Of a stretch of 37,282 bases of DNA, positions 33,164 through 37,282 are shown piece after piece. The position numbers and the translations under genes were made by a program. Under the pieces are notes generated by a model that was not told the origin of the DNA, made no database searches, and worked only from the letters and a program-made list of their open reading frames with translations. The stretch covers positions 1 to 37,282 of the forward strand of contig DATAXI010000191.1 of the NCBI GenBank assembly GCA_036266845.1, written 5' to 3'. The DNA is from DATAXI01 sp036266845. Lineage in GTDB: Bacteria; Verrucomicrobiota; Verrucomicrobiia; Chthoniobacterales; Chthoniobacteraceae. Positions within the stretch are counted from its first letter, which is position 1. Every line of letters begins with the position of its first letter.

Positions 33164-34186
33164 CTACCGGTAGGTCTTGCTGTAGGCTTTGGGCGCCATG
33201 CCGTAGGCTTTTTTGAAGGCCCGGGAGAAGGAGAACAGGGAGCGGAAACCGGATTCGCGGGCGACCTCCGAGACGTTCTTGTCCGTGGAAAGGAGAAGCG
33301 AGGAAGCCTGGGAGAGCCGGGACTCGCGGATGTACCTGCCGAGGCTGACGCCGAGCTGATCGCGAAAGACGGCGCGCAGATGGCTCACGGAGTAATCGAG
33401 CGCCCTGGCCAGCTCGCCAATGGTGGGCGCCTCCTCGAGGTGGGAGCGGACGTAGCGGTTGATCTTCTCCAGGATGATATCGCGCGGGCGATCCGCGGAA
33501 TGGATGCCTTTTGCAGAACCGCCGGAGTGGATATCGCAGCGGCCGGCATCGATCTCCGAGGCATGGACCAGGCCACGGAGAAGGCGGCTCAGATTGTAGG
33601 AAATCTCCACCACGTCGGGCCTGCCGGAGGCGGGATGGACATACTCCATGACGATGAGGCTGAGCAGGTGCAACTGCGCGCCATCCAGCACGCGCGGCGA
33701 ATCGCGCAGCGCGGCGATCTCCTCATGGTTGGCCAGCTCGAAGGTGATGAAGAGCCACTCCATGCGGCCCTGGCTCACATCCATGTAATGATGAAATTGA
33801 TTGGGGAAAATGAGCGCCGCCTCGACCGGCTCCAACTGGAAATTGCAGTCGCCAATGCGCACCGGGCCGCCGCGCTCGATCACGACCACCAGCTCGAAGC
33901 GGTGGTGAAAGTTATTGCTGACCCCCTCCGGCCGGAAGGCGCTGGCATCGGTGCGCTTGAAGAAGACGATATTATCCGGCGCCATCCCATGCTCCCAGCG
34001 CAAGCCGGAGAAAAGGCTGGCGGGCGGCTGGAGCCCGATTGCCGCGTGCCGGAGCAGGACGGCGGCGTTCTGGCCGGATTCAGCCCCCGGGCCGGCCGGG
34101 GCGGGCGCCGGACGGACGGGTTTGGAACGGGCGTGCGCTTTTTTGGCGGATTTGGGTCGCGTGGACATTGGGGTGGAAGTCCACAT
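33164..34186 (-). CDS. AraC-family regulator with cupin-type sensor
   Basis: About 340 aa. A basic, Pro/Ala-rich, disordered N-terminus (to about 60) is followed by a cupin-like sensor (FHHRFELVVVIERGGPVRIGD, then EPVEAALIFPNQFHHYMD) and two C-terminal helix-turn-helices: TIGELARALDYSVSHLRAVFRDQLG and NVSEVARESGFRSLFSFSRAFKKAYGMAPKAY. The frame is open from TTG 34213; ATGs are at 34186 and 34168, none with a clear ribosome binding site, so the start is uncertain. It lies just downstream of the response regulator on the same strand and may share its transcript. Typical targets are sugar-use genes; its own target is not obvious here. Confidence 0.86.
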   Translation of the reverse strand: MWTSTPMSTRPKSAKKAHARSKPVRPAPAPAGPGAESGQNAAVLLRHAAIGLQPPASLFSGLRWEHGMAPDNIVFFKRTDASAFRPEGVSNNFHHRFELVVVIERGGPVRIGDCNFQLEPVEAALIFPNQFHHYMDVSQGRMEWLFITFELANHEEIAALRDSPRVLDGAQLHLLSLIVMEYVHPASGRPDVVEISYNLSRLLRGLVHASEIDAGRCDIHSGGSAKGIHSADRPRDIILEKINRYVRSHLEEAPTIGELARALDYSVSHLRAVFRDQLGVSLGRYIRESRLSQASSLLLSTDKNVSEVARESGFRSLFSFSRAFKKAYGMAPKAYSKTYR

Positions 34187-34219
34187 ATTCGATGAAGAAT
34201 CGAATTTCGACAATCATGC

Positions 34220-34594
34220 TTATTCCAATGCCTCGTCGATGACCTTCTTGAGCGCGTCAATGCTTACCGGTTTGGCCACGAAGGGGAATCCGCCGATGCC
34301 GCCGGCGCCCGCCTCCTTTTCAGATACAATCGCGGTAAGGAAGATGATTTTAACATTTTTGAGCATGGGATCGCTGGTGATCTGCCGGGCCACGTCGCCA
34401 CCGTCCAGCTTGGGCATCACGATATCCAGCAACACCAGGTCCGGGATGAACTGGCGGGCGGCGGCGAGCGCCATGGAGCCATCGTTTTCCTCCTGGACAA
34501 CGTAATGGCCGGTGCGCTCCAGCATCAGCTTCATGAGCCGGGTGAAGCCGGCCTCGTCATCCACGATCAAAATGCGTTTCGGTTGGTTATCCAA
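34220..34594 (-). CDS. Single-domain response regulator (CheY-like)
   Basis: A 124-aa receiver with no output domain. The acidic pair Asp12-Asp13 (ILIVDDEAGF), phospho-acceptor Asp57 (LVLLDIVMPKLDGG), Thr (IIFLTAIVS) and Lys in PFVAKPVSID are all present. The start codon is TTG at 34594, one nucleotide after the TAA of the histidine kinase; no upstream ATG fits. The tight spacing implies translational coupling, so it is probably phosphorylated by that kinase and acts by protein-protein contact. The AraC gene follows within about 30 nt. Confidence 0.92.
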   Translation of the reverse strand: MDNQPKRILIVDDEAGFTRLMKLMLERTGHYVVQEENDGSMALAAARQFIPDLVLLDIVMPKLDGGDVARQITSDPMLKNVKIIFLTAIVSEKEAGAGGIGGFPFVAKPVSIDALKKVIDEALE

Positions 34595-34595
34595 T

Positions 34596-36602
34596 TTAGA
34601 CTTTGAACATCACGGTTGCCCGCGCCCCTCCTTCCGGGCGGTTGTTGATCTCGATGGTGCCGCCGTGCAGGTCGATGATGGACCTCGTCACCGTAAGCCC
34701 GAGGCCGGTCCCCTTCCCCGTGGGCTTGGTTGTGTAGAATGGATCAAAAATCTTGCCCAGCTTCGACTCCGGGATGCCGGTGCCGCTGTCGTCAATCTCC
34801 GCGACGACCACCTGGTCTCCCACGTGAAACGCCTCGGTCGCGGAACCGGCCACATTTTGCCCCACGCCGGTCAATTGCTTGGAGTAAAGGCGGATGGAGA
34901 GCGTGCCGCCCTGCGGCATGGCGTGGATGGCGTTGGTCAGCAGGTTTACGAAGACCTGCTCCACCTTCATCCGGTCCAGGCGCAGCACGGGCAGGTCCGG
35001 CGGAAGATCGGTGACGAGCCTGAATTCCTGGCCGCTCATCTCCCCGCGCACCAGCAGCAGCGCGTGCATCAGGATCTCCGTGATGCTTTCGTCCGCCACC
35101 TCCAATTGGCGCGGGGCGGAAAAATCGAGCAGCCCGCGGATGACATTATCCGCGCGGCGGACGGCGGCGCGCATCTCGCGGAGAATTTCGCGCGTGTTGT
35201 CATCGCAGGCTTCCAGCCCCTCGATGTAATCCACCCCCATGGTGATGATGGCCAGGGGGTTTTTCACCTCGTGGGCGACGCCCGCGGCCAGTCTGCCGAT
35301 GCTTTTCATCTTCTCTGCTTCGATTAATTGGAGCTGAATGGCCCTAAGCTCCTCGCTGGCCTGCTTGAGATTCGAGAGCGCGGAGGACAATTCGGAATTG
35401 GTCGCAATAAGTTTATCCTCCGCCTCTTTCATCTGCGTGATGTCGCGGCGGATGCAAACCAGACGCTCCACCCGGCCGGTCTCCGGGTTCAAAAGGGGCG
35501 CTTTGGTGGTGAGCACCCAGCGCTTGCGGCCCTGCGCGTCCGGCACGGCCTCCTCATGATTCATGATGGGCTGGGCGGTCTGGATGACGATGTCGTCATC
35601 GGCCTTGAAGCCCTCCGCCTCCCCGGCTGGAAAGAAATCGAACGAGGTGCGCCCGATCACATCCGCCCGGTGCTCCGCGCCGAGCGTCTTGCAATGGGCG
35701 GCGTTATCCAGCAGGTAATGGCCCTGCGTATCCTTCACGAAAATGGGGTCCGGGATGTTCTCGATGACGCTCCGCAGCAGATTGCGCTCGGCGGCCAATT
35801 GATCCTCCATCTCCTTCATCCGCGTGATGTCGCGGGACATGCCCATGGTGCCGATGATCTGGCCGCTAGGCGCGCGGAGCGGCAGCTTGGTGGTGAGCAC
35901 CCAGGTGATGTGGCCGTCCGGGTGCGTCTCTTTCTCCACTTTTCCCTCGATCGGATTGCCGGTGCGGATGATCTCCTGCTCATCGGCGAATGCCTGGCTC
36001 GCGTGCTCCGGCAGGAAGAAATCGAAGTCCGTCTTGCCCAGCACTTCCTCGACCCGGGCCACGTTGAAAAGGCGCATCATGGAGGGATTGATGCGCAGGA
36101 AACGGCTCTCGCGATCCTTGAAGTAAATATTCTCCGGCATCGTCTCCATGAGGGCGCGCACGAGCGTCTTCTCCAGCTCCAGCTCCCGCTCCGCGCTGCC
36201 CCGCTCCATGGCGTAACGCATGGCGCGGGCCAGCAGTGCGCCGTCGAATTTCCCCTTTACCAGGTAATCCTGCGCGCCCGCATGCACCATCCGCAGCGCC
36301 ATCGATTCGTCATCCACGCCGCTCAGCACCAGGATGGGGAAACTCCGCCCATGGGAAAGGAGGCGCTGGAAGGTCTCGAAGCCCTGGCTGTCCGGCAGGC
36401 TCAGGTCCAATAGCACAAGATGCACGTCCGCCTTCTCAAGCGCCGCCTCCGCATCGGCAAGGCGGGTGACCTGGCTGTGAATCTCGAATTGTGCCCGGTA
36501 ATCGGCCAGCATCTCGGCAATAAGCCGGGCATCGCCGGGATTGTCCTCCACCAGGAGAACCCTGACCGGTTGCGGAGTATTTGGGGAATCGGGGGCCACC
36601 AC
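34596..36602 (-). CDS. Hybrid sensor histidine kinase: REC-PAS-PAS-HisKA-HATPase
   Basis: A 668-aa cytoplasmic kinase. An N-terminal receiver (12-135; Asp66 in LVLLDLSLPDSQG) is followed by two PAS/PAC modules (about 145-265 and 272-395; IYFKDRESRFLRINPS and PIFVKDTQGHYLLDN, each ending in an RDIT-type PAC). The HisKA helix has His444 in GVAHEVKNPLA. The HATPase_c has the N box FVNLLTNAIHAM, G1 DDSGTGIPE, F box FDPFYTTK and G2 GKGTGLGL. No membrane segment is seen, so it senses an internal signal; the PAS ligands are unknown. The start is a GTG codon at 36602, closely followed by another GTG. It is the first gene of a minus-strand unit with the CheY-like regulator and perhaps AraC. Confidence 0.9.
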   Translation of the reverse strand: MVAPDSPNTPQPVRVLLVEDNPGDARLIAEMLADYRAQFEIHSQVTRLADAEAALEKADVHLVLLDLSLPDSQGFETFQRLLSHGRSFPILVLSGVDDESMALRMVHAGAQDYLVKGKFDGALLARAMRYAMERGSAERELELEKTLVRALMETMPENIYFKDRESRFLRINPSMMRLFNVARVEEVLGKTDFDFFLPEHASQAFADEQEIIRTGNPIEGKVEKETHPDGHITWVLTTKLPLRAPSGQIIGTMGMSRDITRMKEMEDQLAAERNLLRSVIENIPDPIFVKDTQGHYLLDNAAHCKTLGAEHRADVIGRTSFDFFPAGEAEGFKADDDIVIQTAQPIMNHEEAVPDAQGRKRWVLTTKAPLLNPETGRVERLVCIRRDITQMKEAEDKLIATNSELSSALSNLKQASEELRAIQLQLIEAEKMKSIGRLAAGVAHEVKNPLAIITMGVDYIEGLEACDDNTREILREMRAAVRRADNVIRGLLDFSAPRQLEVADESITEILMHALLLVRGEMSGQEFRLVTDLPPDLPVLRLDRMKVEQVFVNLLTNAIHAMPQGGTLSIRLYSKQLTGVGQNVAGSATEAFHVGDQVVVAEIDDSGTGIPESKLGKIFDPFYTTKPTGKGTGLGLTVTRSIIDLHGGTIEINNRPEGGARATVMFKV

Positions 36603-37104
36603 TTTAGGGGAATCCTACCCCCACCGCAGGAGGAGGCAAGACGCAACAGGGCAGCGAGGAGATTGGGTGGACCCCAACGCGAGTGGAGTAGCGGAGCTAT
36701 CAGTAGAGGCGGGAGGCGATAACAGGATATGCCACCCTCGCAGGTGATGGGGATCAGAATGCGGCCGGACAAGGGGGAGACGGGGTTAGCGATTGATGGT
36801 TGCGGCCATGAACGCCTCCAGCCGGCCCTCCGCCCGGTGGCCAAATAGACCGAGCGGATACGGAATGTCTGGATCAAGGTGCATCTTGGCGCGGAATGAA
36901 GAATCGACGTTGCCCGGGCCTGCGACTACAAGGATGGAAGTGCCATTACCCAAATGCTCAAGTGACTGCGAGAGGAGCCATCCAAGGCCGTGCAAATATC
37001 CCTCCTCCAATCCGAATTCAACTCCATCATGTCAAGTGTCAAGCGTTGCCCCCAATTCCCGAATGTACCAAAATGGGGCTTGCAACCCTGTGGAGGCGAA
37101 ACGG
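36603..37104. other. Intergenic with a short doubtful frame
   Basis: About 500 bases between the histidine kinase and the last gene. On the minus strand TTGCCT and TAGGAT separated by 16 nt sit just upstream of the kinase start and could be its promoter, but the match is weak. A 74-codon frame is listed separately. Nothing else is recognised. Confidence 0.45.
36786..37010 (-). CDS. Short frame, possible gene fragment
   Basis: A 74-codon frame starting from TTG 37010; in-frame stop TGA lies about 25 nt before it. The product (HLGNGTSILVVAGPGNVDSS in the middle, ending FMAATINR) looks like protein but matches nothing I know, and it has no ATG. It may be the remnant of a larger gene. Confidence 0.22.
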   Translation of the reverse strand: MEEGYLHGLGWLLSQSLEHLGNGTSILVVAGPGNVDSSFRAKMHLDPDIPYPLGLFGHRAEGRLEAFMAATINR

Positions 37105-37282
37105 ATGATTCTTTTTATGACGGCAATCAAATTTAATCCGTGGGTGGGAGATCATTATAACGATGCTCCGTTTGGGAAGCGTATTCTGGTCCTTGGTGAG
37201 TCTCATTACGAGTGGGAGGAGCCAGGACATATTGAGAATTGGAGAGATGTTACAAAGGTTCTGATCCAAGAGCAAGTCAGGG
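37105..37282 (+). CDS. Uracil-DNA-glycosylase-like family protein, 3' end outside window
   Basis: The first 59 codons of a gene cut by the window edge. ATG 37105 has the best ribosome binding site of the window, GGAGG ending 8 nt before it; a second ATG lies at 37117. The product has FNPWVGDHYNDAPFGKRILVLGESHYEWEEPG, the N-terminal block of a family of small proteins annotated as hypothetical or uracil-DNA-glycosylase-like, where the GESHY motif corresponds to the glycosylase active-site strand. Whether it acts on DNA is unknown. Confidence 0.6.
   Translation, partial: MILFMTAIKFNPWVGDHYNDAPFGKRILVLGESHYEWEEPGHIENWRDVTKVLIQEQVR

Noticed and set aside
1..37282. CRISPR array or complete insertion sequence
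   Set aside because: No series of regularly spaced repeats and no transposase or integrase reading frame is present in the window.

Overview
The window comes from a chromosome of the phylum Verrucomicrobiota, most likely a Chthoniobacter/Spartobacteria-type lineage. The best markers are a Verru_Chthon cassette protein A (5752-10557) and its partner, the prepilin-like protein D (10567-11256). Two futalosine-pathway menaquinone genes, a Kdo hydroxylase and several large secreted carbohydrate-active proteins agree with a Gram-negative polysaccharide degrader. The species cannot be named from sequence alone. Most genes lack a clear Shine-Dalgarno sequence, so several starts are judgement calls.

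1-15.1 kb, all on the + strand: a glycan-utilisation block. It holds the 3' part of a GH106-like alpha-L-rhamnosidase, a GPH-type sugar symporter, an AraC regulator, cassette proteins A and D (B and C are absent), a sialate-O-acetylesterase-like SGNH esterase and a GH36 alpha-galactosidase. Together they could deacetylate and trim a rhamnose- and galactose-containing polymer and import the sugars.

15.1-20.7 kb: mostly core functions. There is an intergenic region with a tandem repeat and a bidirectional terminator, a tRNA-Asp(GTC) with its own promoter, a Kdo hydroxylase, a small His-tailed membrane protein, a NarL/LuxR response regulator, a cysteine desulfurase, an M50-like membrane metalloprotease and elongation factor P.

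20.7-22.6 kb: a less GC-rich accessory patch with a two-gene unit, an unknown protein and an HNH endonuclease overlapping by one base (TAATG). 22.7-25.9 kb: a KDG-type sugar kinase, then MqnA and MqnE.

25.9-29.7 kb: the most unusual stretch. A minus-strand polymorphic-toxin locus encodes a 461-aa protein with an NlpC/P60- or CHAP-like N-terminus, a PAGQPGGGQW linker and a REase-like C-terminal toxin domain. It is followed by a small acidic candidate immunity gene, a start-less orphan HNH nuclease tip and a second candidate immunity gene joined by an ATGA overlap. Upstream lie the decayed 3' half of a tRNA-Pro(CGG), a DUF695 gene and a small unknown ORF. This looks like a toxin-immunity diversification site near a former tRNA integration site.

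29.8-37.3 kb: a secreted gluzincin-type peptidase, DNA polymerase III delta, an unknown secreted protein, an AraC regulator, and a hybrid histidine kinase with a single-domain response regulator 1 nt downstream. The window ends inside a gene of a uracil-DNA-glycosylase-like family with a good ribosome binding site.
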